From contig OX485809.1 of assembly GCA_950295325.1 (NCBI GenBank), forward strand, positions 28,148,001-28,212,000: a DNA stretch of 64,000 nt, in the 5' to 3' direction. Position numbers and translations under genes: made by a program. This document shows, in pieces, positions 1 to 10,160 of this stretch (position 1 is its first letter; each line of letters begins with the position of its first letter). This DNA comes from Polytrichum commune (Eukaryota; Streptophyta; Polytrichopsida; Polytrichales; Polytrichaceae). The notes beneath the pieces are model-generated. The model did not search any database, was not told the DNA's origin, and worked only from the letters and a program-made list of their open reading frames with translations.

Positions 1-671
1 TAGGATGCAGGGACAGGCACCTGGGAGGACATTGCAGCTCCGTTGCCATGCATTGCGTGCATGGACGATGGCGACAAGTGATCCGCCTTGCTCAAGGGTG
101 AGGGGTATCCACCTTGGTTCTGATGATCCGCCAGAGAGAAAGGAGCAAAGTGGTTTTGTGGATGATGATGCTGCGGCATGTAAGGCCCAGAGAGCTGCGC
201 GAAGTTCAACCCAGTCAAGTCTTGGGTCAGCAATTGTTGGAAGCCGCCTGCTGCATTCTGCAACAGGCCACCTTGGCCTCCAGCGCTGGCTATGGCAGCC
301 AGGTGCACGCTGCTGTTGTTGTTGGATCCCGGGCTATGCCTGAGGTAAGGCTCCCCTCTTTGGTGTCTGTTTTTTTTCCTGGAGCCTCCGCCCACGGGGA
401 CGTTGCGAAGAGTGCCCCCAACGGTCCAGTACCTTTGGCATTGCCTGCAAAAGTGACGCGGTTGGTTGACGCTGTAATTGTTGTAGTAGCAAAACTTGGT
501 GTTCATCGACTCGCACCGCGGGCAAGGCAACACCTTCACAGGCTTCTGGCGAGAGCCTGCCTTGCCAGGGGAGCCGGGTGACGAAGGCGACGCGGATCCG
601 TCCCCCTTGTGAGGATCCTTTTCCAGTGGACCCCCTCCGCCAGCCACATCCTTGGGTACCGGCAATTGCAT
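1..671 (-). CDS. Dof-type zinc-finger transcription factor (partial, C-terminus beyond window)
   Basis: A plant-specific DNA-binding factor that acts in the nucleus; Dof proteins bind AAAG cores in promoters. Read from an ATG at 671 on the minus strand, the frame stays open for 223 codons to the window edge. Residues 50-78 hold the C-x2-C-x21-C-x2-C finger (Cys 50, 53, 75, 78), seen in [17 protein letters not shown] and [13 protein letters not shown], followed by the basic tail [18 protein letters not shown]. The first 49 residues are rich in Gly, Pro, Ser and Lys. After the finger come Asn/Ser-rich and His/Gln-rich stretches typical of Dof activation regions. The frame is also open upstream of 671 to a stop near 824 without an ATG, and an acceptor-like TTTCTCAG lies just upstream. 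Many Dof genes have an intron just before the finger, so a short first exon further right is possible. The finger is certain; the subfamily is not assignable here. Confidence 0.93.
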   Translation of the reverse strand, partial: MQLPVPKDVAGGGGPLEKDPHKGDGSASPSSPGSPGKAGSRQKPVKVLPCPRCESMNTKFCYYNNYSVNQPRHFCRQCQRYWTVGGTLRNVPVGGGSRKKNRHQRGEPYLRHSPGSNNNSSVHLAAIASAGGQGGLLQNAAGGFQQLLTQDLTGLNFAQLSGPYMPQHHHPQNHFAPFSLADHQNQGGYPSPLSKADHLSPSSMHAMHGNGAAMSSQVPVPAS

Positions 672-1355
672 GATGATGATGAGCAAGCAGGCAGCTGAGG
701 GCCACCTACCTGAGAAACAACGACGACGCTCCCAAGGTACGTCGAAATCTGCAGATATGGATGATGCAACACTTAATCCCCTGTCGACCACCTGCTCCCA
801 TCCAGATCCTCTCCTCCTCTGCTACGCCCAAGCTCCACCACCCCAACCCCACCTCAATTCCAAGTCCCAACCCCGCATCCAAAACTTCCTCCGCCCTCCC
901 TCCCTCGCTCAATCACCCGGCAGCATCAACACGCGCTCGCCGCGGCCGCCACCACCACCATCCCAGATGACCTCGCCACGATCACATCCACCCGCCAACT
1001 CCAAATCCACCACCGGCCCTCCCTCAATTCCCCCACCCACACCGCCCACCCGACCCCAACTCCCCCAACCTCACCTCGTAAACAACCCAACTCCACAAAA
1101 CCAAAGCCGGCACACACACAACCCTGCACTGCAATGAGTAACACAGCAAGGCCACCTCGCCTCCCCGACCTCCAAGCCGAGCAGGCACGAACGTATGCCC
1201 CAACAATCCAGCCCAACAAGTTAGCCCGCAATCTAGCTAGCGCGGCATGCAACGCACAGCTAGGCTGCGGAGGAGGTGCAGCTGTGGGAGCGACGTCCAG
1301 GAAGAGCTGTGGAAGCGATGCCCAGCACGAGCTGTGGCCTAGAGATGGCGGTGGG

Positions 1356-1395
1356 TGATGAGATGAGATGAGATGAGATGAGATGAGATGTGATG
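1356..1395. repeat. GATGA pentanucleotide microsatellite
   Basis: Eight near-perfect units of (A/T)GATG lie in a row, in the upstream region of the Dof gene. Confidence 0.9.
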
Positions 1396-1744
1396 TGAGG
1401 AGCGAGCCAGCCTGCGCGCCTGCCTGCCTGCCTGCCCGCGAGCCTGCGACGACGTACAGCGACGAAGGGGAGGGAGGCCAGCCAGCTAGCGGGCGATGAG
1501 ACTAGCCAGGGGCATGGCATGGCATGCATGCCATGGGAGAGGGAGAGGGAAGAGGGAGGGAGGGGGATGATGCGAATGGATGGATGGGGGTTGGATGGGG
1601 CATGGGTGGCTGCATGGGGGGCCTGCGGCAGCGGCTGCAAATATCTGGCTGTGAGAGCCGCAGCTGCCGAACGCCGTCGGAAAAGGGACGCGCCGCGGGC
1701 TCACCACAAGGCTGCGTGGTGGTGAGGAGTTGGTAAGTCGTCTT

Positions 1745-1790
1745 GGGTGGGGTGGGGTGGGGTGGGGTGGGGTGGGGGGGTGGGGAGGGC
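1745..1790. repeat. GGGGT tandem run, possible G-quadruplex
   Basis: About seven GGGGT units are followed by a run of seven G. Four or more G-tracts separated by single T are the classic quadruplex-forming pattern. The tract marks the boundary between the Dof upstream region and the repeat-rich DNA to its right. Confidence 0.8.
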
Positions 1791-1805
1791 GGATCTACCT
1801 TATTA

Positions 1806-1930
1806 GTGTGGGTGCACTACTAGGGGGGGGGGGGGGATCATCGGTAGGGATGCACACCACTATACTACACATCTTATTTAGTGTGGTCCATACTATTCAT
1901 CATCACACCACACTAGTGCCCAAGGAGAAA
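1806..1930 (+). repeat. Short dispersed repeat, copy 1 of 3
   Basis: It begins with GGGTGCACTACTAGGG and a 14-base G run, then ATTTAGTGTGGTCCATACTATTCATC, and ends near CACTAGTGCCCAAGG. Related copies lie at 2550-2670 and 2816-2915 in the same orientation. The unit is probably a piece of a mobile element; no coding potential is seen. Confidence 0.6.
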
Positions 1931-2330
1931 TGACCACTCGTTACATACGGAACCGGTTGAAGTTTCAACACATGAGGAAAATTGCCCATCATTCTAGAGG
2001 AATCTAATAGAATATACTAACAAATTTATACAAGGGGAAAACCAATCGAGCATATCATGTAATGGGGTCTCTGCCGGTTATGCTAAAAAGCCTCCCTGGA
2101 CATTGTCCCCGTAGTTGCACTAATTAGTCCAGTGGGTGTGGGTGGGAAACGAACTTGAAAATAATTAGCGTGGGCCGCAGTCATCTTCTTGTCAACATGG
2201 AATTGATGTGGGTCCAAGAATCCGGGGTGTTCCCTAAGCATGAAGACATCCGACCTACACATTGAGTATTAGTTATAGGACAAAAGTAGCCCAAAATAAA
2301 ATCATCACCCACATTTAAAATAATTATTTA

Positions 2331-2333
<3 letters not shown>

Positions 2334-2376
<43 letters not shown>
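2334..2376. repeat. (CA)n microsatellite
   Basis: About 21 uninterrupted AC dinucleotides. Confidence 0.95.
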
Positions 2377-2378
<2 letters not shown>

Positions 2379-2549
2379 GTGGCCCACGCCAATTTTTTCA
2401 TAGAAACTTAGCGGGGGTTGAGAATTAATGTGGCCCACAACACTAGGACTATTTAGTGTAGCTACTAGCAAACAAATGCCATGGAACAATGCTACCTACA
2501 ATGTGAATTAATTTTGAGGTGTGTGTGTGTTTGGGGGGGGGGGGGGAGG

Positions 2550-2670
2550 TGCTAGTTTGGGTACACTACTAGGGCTAGTGAAGGGATGCACGATAATACA
2601 CATCGTTTTAGTGTGGCCTATGCTATTTATCATCAACCCACATTACATCCCTAAATGCTCGAGTAGTTTT
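2550..2670 (+). repeat. Short dispersed repeat, copy 2 of 3
   Basis: It shares the order GGGTACACTACTAGGG, TTTAGTGTGGCC and ATTTATCATCAACCCACATTA with the copies at 1806 and 2816. A 14-base G run lies just upstream at 2533-2546, as in copy 1 where it is internal. Confidence 0.6.
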
Positions 2671-2815
2671 CATAGATTGATAAAAAAAAATTTAAGAAAA
2701 AATTGACCTCACCTTTCTACAAGTTGTGAAATATTACTTCTATATATAGAAGTGTTGCGGAAGTTGGAACAAGGTTGTTTGCAATGTGGGTTGGTTTTTC
2801 CTTTTCTTGGGTGGG

Positions 2816-2915
2816 GGGCTAGTAGGGGTGCCCAATGCACTACACTAAATGTCTTATTTAGTGTGGCCCACATTATTCATTCTTGACCCACATTAACTCC
2901 TAAGTGCTCAAGGAT
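2816..2915 (+). repeat. Short dispersed repeat, copy 3 of 3
   Basis: It contains CACTACACTAAATG, TTATTTAGTGTGGCCCACATT and TAAGTGCTCAAGG, matching the other two copies. The G run is reduced to GGGGGG. Confidence 0.6.
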
Positions 2916-3337
2916 TTTTTTTTTAAAAAACCTCATTGATTGTTTTAAAACTTTCACTCTCTTTTGGCTTCTCATATTTATAATACATCTTATCTTTCTA
3001 TAAAGTTGTGGAAGATTTGTATAAATCACATCCATATGGTTATAAGGTTGAAAAAATCTTTGTGAGTTTTATATTTCCAATTTAAGTAAAATTTACTTCA
3101 AGAAACCATAAGATATTAACATATCTAACTAAGGCTCCTCAACTTGTTAAAGTTGCCACAAAACTATGTACTTTCACTCCATGAAAGTGCCATACAAAAA
3201 ACAAATATATGTGGGAGGTATAATAAAACTTCCTACTTGTAGTAAGAAATTTGACAAAGACGCAATTAATACCACTCATGTACAAAATCACACATGAAAA
3301 TAGTGGGCAACCCTAGTTACATGCCTTTGTGGTATAC

Positions 3338-3747
3338 CACGGGGGGGTCACTCCATTGTCAAGTTGAACACCACGTGCGACCAAAAAAAATCTTCTTTTG
3401 GTAAGTTGCACCACCAAAATGGATCAATTTTTTATCAATTTTTTTTCATGAGTAGATATACACAGTACCTATGACATAATTAGAAGTGGTAACTAAATTT
3501 GATGATTTGTTTTTTTCATAAAACATACCGTTTCTAACTAGAATGACACAGAATTGAACTAAAAAATTTACTAAAAAAATTAAAAATGACTAAAAATTTC
3601 ATAAAAATATACAAAAGATACTATCAATGGTTATGTATATGTAGAAAAATTATCATAAATTTTAAAATTATATATGGCATGTAATATAGGGGTAGCAAAC
3701 TTTGTCCGCATGTGGTGTCAACTTGACAATGAAGTGACCTCCCCGTG
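3338..3747 (+). mobile_element. MITE, 410 bp, 8-bp target duplication (copy A)
   Basis: The ends are inverted repeats beginning CACGGGGGGGTCACTCCATT on the left and, in reverse complement, CACGGGGAGGTCACTTCATT on the right, continuing through TGTCAAGTTGA. It is flanked by a perfect 8-bp duplication TGGTATAC at 3330-3337 and 3748-3755. There is no coding potential. A second copy lies at 41692-42100 with its own, different duplication. The 8-bp duplication suggests hAT-type or possibly Mutator-type mobilisation; TIR length and sequence do not settle which. Confidence 0.93.
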
Positions 3748-3755
3748 TGGTATAC

Positions 3756-5605
3756 CCACCAAACTTGCAAGCTTGAGCTTGAGCTAATGTTTTATGTGCC
3801 TGGCCTTGTAGTTCTAGGAGGACGGAACTTGGATGGTAGCGTGGTAGTAGTTGACTAGGTGGGGGAGATTGTTGTGGTATATATTGTAGGCGGATGTATC
3901 ATGTGGCTTGCCTTGGCAATCCTATAGTACACAATAGAATATACAATATACACCATCACATATGAAAATAATATCCAACCCTAGTTATCTAAGTCATTCA
4001 ATTGCACATTTTTTTCAATCCAACGGAGAAATTCCAATTCAGAATGGAAATTTCTAATGCTAAATATCGTGGATTGGTAAATAGTAAGCACCCATAACAT
4101 TTCCCCCCATACTTTGAGTATGAAAAGTGGCTCAATAGCGTGCTCCATGTAATCAATGTACATCATTTATGGTATTTAGTGTTTTGTACATTATTTGTGA
4201 AGGGCCTAAACTAGGTGCATGGAGGTCTCAAAGTGTCACATCTGCTAATTGCCAATAGGATACTACTCGTCAACATAAGTATCTTCTAAAGTGACAATTT
4301 TATTTCTACTATGACATTTGGTGTACTACATTGGGATACTTGAGTTGATAGTTTTGAGGTAGTTTTGTGTTTTAGTATGCAAGGGGAAGATAATATTGAG
4401 CATACTAATTGGCAAGTGTCATGTCTAAGTTACATTTTAGTATGTAAGAGGAAGATATTCTTGAACATATCAATGCCAACTTTTGTGTACACTTTAGTCA
4501 ACTTGTAGACCATTGTGTGACATAGGCATACACACCACCTAGGGGTGGACTTTGCATTGAAAACCTAAATGACATGTGTGGGTTACTATGAAAACAAACC
4601 CCTTAGTCACGGGAGTTTATAGAGAAAAACAAACACAAACATACTAATGGCATGCTAGAAAATGGACCCATGTATTTATAGTAAGAACTTCAATTTTAAT
4701 ATAATAATTGCCTCCACTACATATACAAAATATACCTTTCTTACACATAAATTCCACTATCACTTTCCAATGAGAAAGTCATGGAGCACTTTTTCATCCA
4801 TAGCATGTAACTCAACGATTGCATCAATCAAACAAAGACCATAGCACAATAACTTAGCCACAATCCAGAGAGCAAACCTCGGGTTTGTAAAAGCCTAGAA
4901 CCCAAATGCAAACCCGAACAAGAATAAATAGGGTAGTCATTGATGATCGTTACCATATGACCACAGGTAGATCACTTAGTGCATTTCAAAAATGACGTGC
5001 GGCATAATATAGAGAGGATTAAAATCATTTGAAATAAAAATTAAAAAGGAATTCCAAATAATGAAGGGGCCATTAAATGTAGATAATCCCATTATAAGTA
5101 AGTTAGATGGACATAAAACGTGGACCATTATTTTTTTGTAAAATCAATATAGGGGCTAAAGATAAGGATCCTAGAAGGTATGTTTAGTATGGTATGTAAA
5201 TGGGTTTAGGACTCATGGGGATGGATGAGAATTGGGATTTCCGTCTGTCCACCCTAAATTGTAAATTCTAAACCCGCTTTACTATGCTCTGTGTTTTTGG
5301 TCACTTGCATTGCAATGACCGCTATGGTATTTGTGCTGACATCTCCTATGTGTTTTCATCATAACAATGTTTGCAATGGTCTCCTATGTGTTTTCTTCAT
5401 AACTATGTTTGCAGTGGTATTACTGTTTGCACCCTTCTTTGTTTCCATGTTTTCCCTCAACACTCGTCAATTGCGTTAGGAAGTAGATTAGCTTTTTATT
5501 ACTTAAAAGGAATATAGAGTACAAATAATTGCAATGACTTGGACAATATAAGTAATGAAAGGGTGCAAACAAATGGGCCATTTTTTAGATTTAAGTAATT
5601 ATAGG
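3756..5605. other. AT-rich intergenic stretch with a dispersed-repeat remnant
   Basis: No gene is visible. Positions 4660-4800 (TGTATTTATAGTAAG, TGCCTCCACTACATATA, CACTTTCCAATGAGAAAGTC) match 37440-37600 closely, in the same orientation and order. This shows an old dispersed repeat of at least 140 bp. The remainder shows nothing recognisable. Confidence 0.5.
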
Positions 5606-6348
5606 GGGGGGCATTCACGGTTGAGGTACTACTTTTGGGTGTCTAACGGTTTAAGGACTTTTTTAGATAACTTCACATGCTTGGTATGCTTAGATTTGTA
5701 TTGTGAAGCATATTTTGGATCATACCTACATTTCATACTCCATATTGAGTACACCGACAAAGTTAATTTAGAAGGAATAGGGTCATCTAAGATATCATTT
5801 TGATTCCTTAAAGGACATTTAGGAGTGTTGTCTTAATTGTTCACCTTAGGATCAAGGAATGAAAAGGACAACAAGAATCAATCGAAACAATCCCAAATTT
5901 TTTCCTCACAATCATCTTTCAAGTGTGTACCAATAGAACCAAGTATGTATTGAATACCAATTGCCCAATTTTACATGAGGCACCAAACATGGCCAAAAGT
6001 ACATATAATTACAGCCACACGTAAAAGGAACGTCTAGTATTAGAATTGGACAAAAAAATTATATGAACGGACACATGACACTTATACCAAGGTACTAAGA
6101 TGCAAAACAAGAAATAATTGACCTCCAATGCACACCTCCAATGCCATTGATGTGGCCCAGGGTTTAGGGTTTAGGGTGATTATTAAATAATAATAAAAAT
6201 CTTTCTTGATAAAGCTTATGAACTATCTACTTATTTATGTAAATTTTATTGATCAAATAATAGTAAATCGTGATAAACACCAAGATCAATGCGACATAGT
6301 CCTTAAGTCCTTTGTCCCAAAAGTAGTACCTCAACCGTGAATGCCCCC
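5606..6348. mobile_element. Non-autonomous element with about 35-50-bp terminal inverted repeats
   Basis: The left arm at 5606-5639 (GGGGGCATTCACGGTTGAGG, then TACTACTTTTGGG) is the reverse complement of 6316-6348. Weaker pairing continues inward over the TTTAAGGACT segments at about 5650 and 6300. The interior is about 640 bp and AT-rich. It includes an 82-codon open frame without domains and, at 6160-6177, two and a half units of TTTAGGG. I see no clear target duplication, so the superfamily is unassigned. Confidence 0.8.
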
Positions 6349-7059
6349 AGGGAGGCTTTAATTCAGCCCTCGAAGGTAAATAGCCCCAAAACAAGAAAAA
6401 AACCCCAGCCGCACGTGGTGCACAAAAATGCCTTAGAGTGATCTACCCGTGCATATGACAACTTGAATGATGCAAATTGGATTAAAGTAACATATCCATT
6501 ATCAAATTTTCTTCAAACCTTAGGGCTCCCCTTTTTACATCTACCTTTACTTTAAAACTAAATAGCCTTTTGAAATGTACAAACTAAACTTAAATAATAC
6601 CTCTCCCTTATGTATACTATGTATGCTAATGCCTCAAATAATACCCCTTCTTACACTCACGTTAGTTTGTATGTGGTGTGAGGAATCCATCCCCTGGGAC
6701 ACCTCATAACACTAGAGAACATACTAATCCCAAGATATCAGTAAGCACTCTTAAACACCAAGTGTCATTAGGTGACATTAATGATGATCATTAGTGTAAC
6801 CCGGCATACACCTTGAAATAAGGTAAGTGACACTATTACACATGTGACATTAAATACCATACACAATGTAGTCCCCCACGTAGCCATCAATTGTAACCTT
6901 AGCACCCAAGCTCCTTCCCACAGCTAATCCACTACCATGCCCATGTGGAGGTCACACACGTTCGAAAACGCCAATTTTGAACAAGGTTTGGTAAGCCAAG
7001 GTAATAGAAGTTCAGCCTTGACATGTGCCTCACTTCAAGAATTTTGGTTTCAAGGTTGG
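6349..7059. other. Intergenic stretch
   Basis: No gene is visible. Around 6770-6875 there are pieces (AAGTGACACTATTACA, ATTAAATACCATACACAATG) that resemble the terminal repeat of the MITE family at 14261, 17647 and 40178. This may be a decayed copy. Confidence 0.4.
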
Positions 7060-7677
7060 TCACTCTTTTATTGGGTCAATGCTCGTGTTTCTCCTGTGGT
7101 ACAGAATCATTTCAAGAACTTTATGATCTAAACCTATGGCAACGTGGATAAAGAAGAGTTGGCACACAATAAGATGAAGAAATTGGTGCAGAGAGGCTCA
7201 ATTGAGTCCTATGCCCAAGATTTCCATAAATTGTGTGCAGAGATTGTTTCATTACCGCTTTCCATTGGGGGTAAGATTTCTTCATAGAGGATCTCAAACC
7301 AAGTATTCGTTTGCAAGGGGCAATTGATCCTCGAGGCAATGATGGAGGTTGAAAGGATTTCAAGAGATTGGTTACGTGTGTAGGTTTCAACCCTCTCCCA
7401 AATTTCCCAAAAGAACAAGAAGCAACCATTACCGGGAGGTACTTCTCATGGCAAAGGTGGACCCATTTGTATCATGAACAAAGGCAAAGGAAAGATCAAG
7501 AGTTTTATGCAGTTTGACAATGATTGCACCATTCCTTATATCCAAGCAACAACATTCAAATGGAAGGCAAACATTTCTTTTGGAAAGGGCACATGGCATT
7601 TGACACAGAATCGTCCTAACAAGACCTATGTTGTCAAAGACCAAGGAAAGAAGGATTTTTCGAAGACCGATAATTGA
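7060..7677 (+). pseudogene. Ty3/gypsy-type retrotransposon Gag remnant
   Basis: The plus-strand frames give TYGNVDKEELAHNKMKKL and VQRGSIESYAQDFHKLCAEI, then after a stop and frame change MNKGKGKIKSFMQFDND and WKANISFGKGTW. The first two blocks are typical of plant Gag capsid-like domains, where a variable acidic stretch precedes a Q-x-GS-x3-Y-x3-F-x2-LC core. In life Gag would package element RNA into virus-like particles. There are at least two in-frame stops, and no protease, reverse transcriptase or long terminal repeat is seen nearby. This is an isolated old fragment. Confidence 0.6.
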
Positions 7678-8630
7678 CTAGTCAGTAAATTGTTGGTGGT
7701 GAGAACAGAGAAAGGGTTTTAGACATCGATTTGACATCTTTGCTCAAAACCAAGATAGGGAGACCTTTTGACATCTTTTTATTTTTATTTTTTATTAATC
7801 AAAGATCGCAATGGTAAACACGATCCACGCCCTCCATGCATGCAGCCCTCAAGTGAAAGAACGTTTAACCATAAGACCTTCGTTTCAAATTGTCTGCAAT
7901 CTGCAGGTTCAATTGAAGGGCCTCACGTACAGAATTTCTAGCCACATCCTCATGTGAAAACTCCTGAACAAAGCAGAGCCCTGCAACCCAGTACGCTTTT
8001 CTTGGCGTTCTCAAGCTATAAACCTTGGGTCGTTTTGATGCTCAATGTAACTCCCACATTTGGGGCCAGGATAACAAACCAACAAAAACAACGCCCGCGA
8101 TCAATCAAATGCCCCCAATTTTGTATTCTTTAGCCACCCTAACACCATTGCAGATCCTTAGGGAGTTGGGGGTTGGCTTGGTGGCACTGCACTAGAAACT
8201 GTTGCGTTAAGCACCACCTTGCATTGCCACCTCGGCTCAGCTCGGCGCAAAGGAACAGACATGGGTATGGAACGCAGAGAGGTAAGTCCAGTTGTTACCC
8301 TAAAACCGATGAAGATAGAGTCATGTGAGGAGGGATATATAAGTTATGTGGGATACTAGTGGGGAGTACATAACACTAGCTAGCCTCCCTCTCTCCCCAC
8401 CCTTGCACAAGTGACTCCAATATGGTAACTCTGAGGTAGAGGCACCGATTCCTATCTAAATCCGTCCCCTACGTCTCTCCCATTCGAATATCTTCATGCA
8501 GTCTAAATCCGTTCTCACTATAAGTACATACATTAACTTTCAAAACCGAGTCAATCAACCAAAGATCAAATTTCGGGAAGCCATATTTGGTGGTATTGAT
8601 CTTTTTGCCAAACCATACATCGGGTCATAT
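7678..8630. other. Intergenic stretch
   Basis: No gene or repeat is recognised. Base composition is more balanced between 7800 and 8500 than in the neighbouring AT-rich DNA. Confidence 0.4.
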
Positions 8631-8860
8631 CAGGGCCACACCGGGCGCTCCAGTCACCAAAAACATCAGCCCTACGTATTCTCCGGAAATACAGGGCTGA
8701 GATTTCAATTGGCTGGAGCTGATGGTTGCAGGCTACCCCCCTTCTTCCAGCCACTCCAGTAGCTCCAGCCAACCGAAATCCCAACCCTGTATTTCCGGAG
8801 AATACGTAGGGTTGATGTTTTTGGTGACTAGAGCTGCTGGGGTTTTTGGTGTGGCCCCTG
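8631..8860. mobile_element. Foldback MITE (palindromic, about 230 bp)
   Basis: The two halves are reverse complements over roughly 100 bp each. Outer ends are CAGGGCCACACC and GGTGTGGCCCCTG. Inner arms share CACCAAAAACATCA, CCCTACGTATTCTCCGG, AAATACAGGG and GGCTGGAGCT. The CAGGG start is common among hAT-type elements, but I find no clear 8-bp duplication. Transcribed, it would form a long, slightly mismatched hairpin. Confidence 0.85.
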
Positions 8861-8960
8861 TATCAAAGGCGCAACCAAGCTAGCTATAGTAGTCCTTTCA
8901 AATTTCAACTCGAAAGTTGTAGCCGAAAAAAAGAGATTACATTTTGAATGAACTTAGGTC

Positions 8961-10160
8961 TATTGACTCAATTTTGGAACTACTTTCATTACTCACCTTC
9001 AATTGCAAGAATAGTTCACAGTGTCGCATGCGGTTCTTCTTCTCACTTCTAGTTAATAGTGTGACCTCTTAGGGTATTTTTCTCTTACAATTATGAAGGT
9101 TTTCTTTGTGCATGAGAGCATTACCAGAGGTTGAATGCTATAGTCATGTTGCAACATGGGTGTAGCACACGGGAAGTGTCAAAATTGTTGGGTATCTCTC
9201 AATCTACATGCTCTAGAATTTGTAGAGAGTGTGTTCCTCATGTGGAGCCTTCAAAAGGAGGGCATCCAAGAAGCATCACCCCTGCTCAACAAAGAGCGTG
9301 TGTAGGAGCCACCACATGTGGTGGACTAGATAATGATGTAGACATGAGGGATGCTTTGAGTGACCGATTGAAGGTGGTAATGAGCACCAACACAATGTGG
9401 CGTGCACTTCACGAAGTAGGTATTGGGTCATTAGAGAAGCGGAAGAAGTTGTTGCTCGCGGCCAAGAATGTGCGTTGCGGGTCGGAATTTGCTCAACGTC
9501 ATCAAGATTGGACTATCCATGATTGGTATAGGGTGATTTTTAGTGATGCGCCTAAGATCAGTGGATTCTAGTCTGATGGTCGCGTTTGGTGTTGGGTGAA
9601 GGATGGAGAATCTCAATTACAAGCTCATCATGTGAGTCATGCAGTTAACATGGAGGCGGTGTAATCTTTATGTGGGGTTGTATGACTTCATGTGGCATGG
9701 CTTACATGTTCAAGATAGAGGGGAAGATGACACAAGGTCCGTATCTTAGCATTCTTCAAGATGGGGTCATGAAGACAATTGAATGGTATTGTTTCAATCC
9801 TCCTCATGTCATACTCCAGCATGATCATGATCCTAAACATATTGCAAAATTGGTCAAGCAACGGTTGTCAATGCAAAGTTTTGATGTACTTACTTGGCCT
9901 CCTCGATCACCTGACCTAAATCCGATGGTGCATGTGTGGGCACTTTGTGAAACGGAAATGAAATGAGCATCCAACACTACCCAAAGGAATGTCAATTGTG
10001 GGAGTGTGTGCAAGCTTCTTTCCATTCCACCACTGTTGGGCAGTGTCCAAAGTTCTATCATAGCCTGCCCAATCGTATCCAAGTTGTTTTGACTTCTAAA
10101 GGAGGGTGGACAAATTATTGATGTACAGGTAGATGTATGTTACAAAAGTGAGTCAATGTA
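8961..10160 (+). mobile_element. Tc1-like (IS630/Tc1/mariner) DNA transposon with both inverted repeats
   Basis: Terminal repeats of about 24 bp lie at the edges: TATTGACTCAATTTTGGAAC on the left and, in reverse complement, CATTGACTCACTTTTGTAAC on the right, with 17 of the 20 quoted bases matching. TA sits at the left edge. On the right TG then TA follow the repeat, so one TA may have decayed or the ends are offset by two. The 1.2-kb length fits Tc1 elements. The interior is almost entirely the transposase pseudogene at 9131-10121. Confidence 0.85.
9131..10121 (+). pseudogene. Tc1-like transposase, DD34E type, inactivated
   Basis: It would cut and paste the surrounding element by binding the inverted repeats. 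The N-terminus shows a helix-turn-helix (STREVSKLLGISQSTCSRI). The catalytic core shows VIFSDA (first Asp), LQHDHDPKHIAKLVKQ (second Asp) and SPDLNPMVHVW. In the last motif the third acidic residue, usually Glu in NPIEHLW, is Val; the spacing of 34 residues marks the DD34E class. The C-terminus (LPNRIQVVLTSKGGWTNY) is the standard Tc1 tail and ends at a TGA at 10119. Total length is near the usual 340 residues. Disabling changes are a TAG at 9569, a frame change near 9655, another near 9955, and the Glu-to-Val change. Confidence 0.9.

Larger units (their letters stand above)
672..1800 (-). promoter_or_regulatory. GC-rich 5' region of the Dof gene (5' UTR, possible first exon or intron, promoter)
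   Basis: This stretch lies upstream of the Dof start on its strand. It is much more GC-rich than the rest of the window and contains long C-rich, GATGA-type and GGGGT-type runs. The composition change stops near 1.8 kb, where mobile-element sequence begins. Long open frames exist here on both strands, but they follow from base composition and show no domain. I see no convincing TATA box, so the transcription start is not placed. Confidence 0.4.

Noticed and set aside
652-1252. Long plus- and minus-strand frames upstream of the Dof gene
   Set aside because: They follow from GC-rich, C-rich composition in the 5' region; none has a domain or a plausible start context.
6160-6177. Telomere-type TTTAGGG repeats as a telomere or chromosome end
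   Set aside because: Only two and a half units are present, inside a mobile element, with ordinary sequence on both sides.
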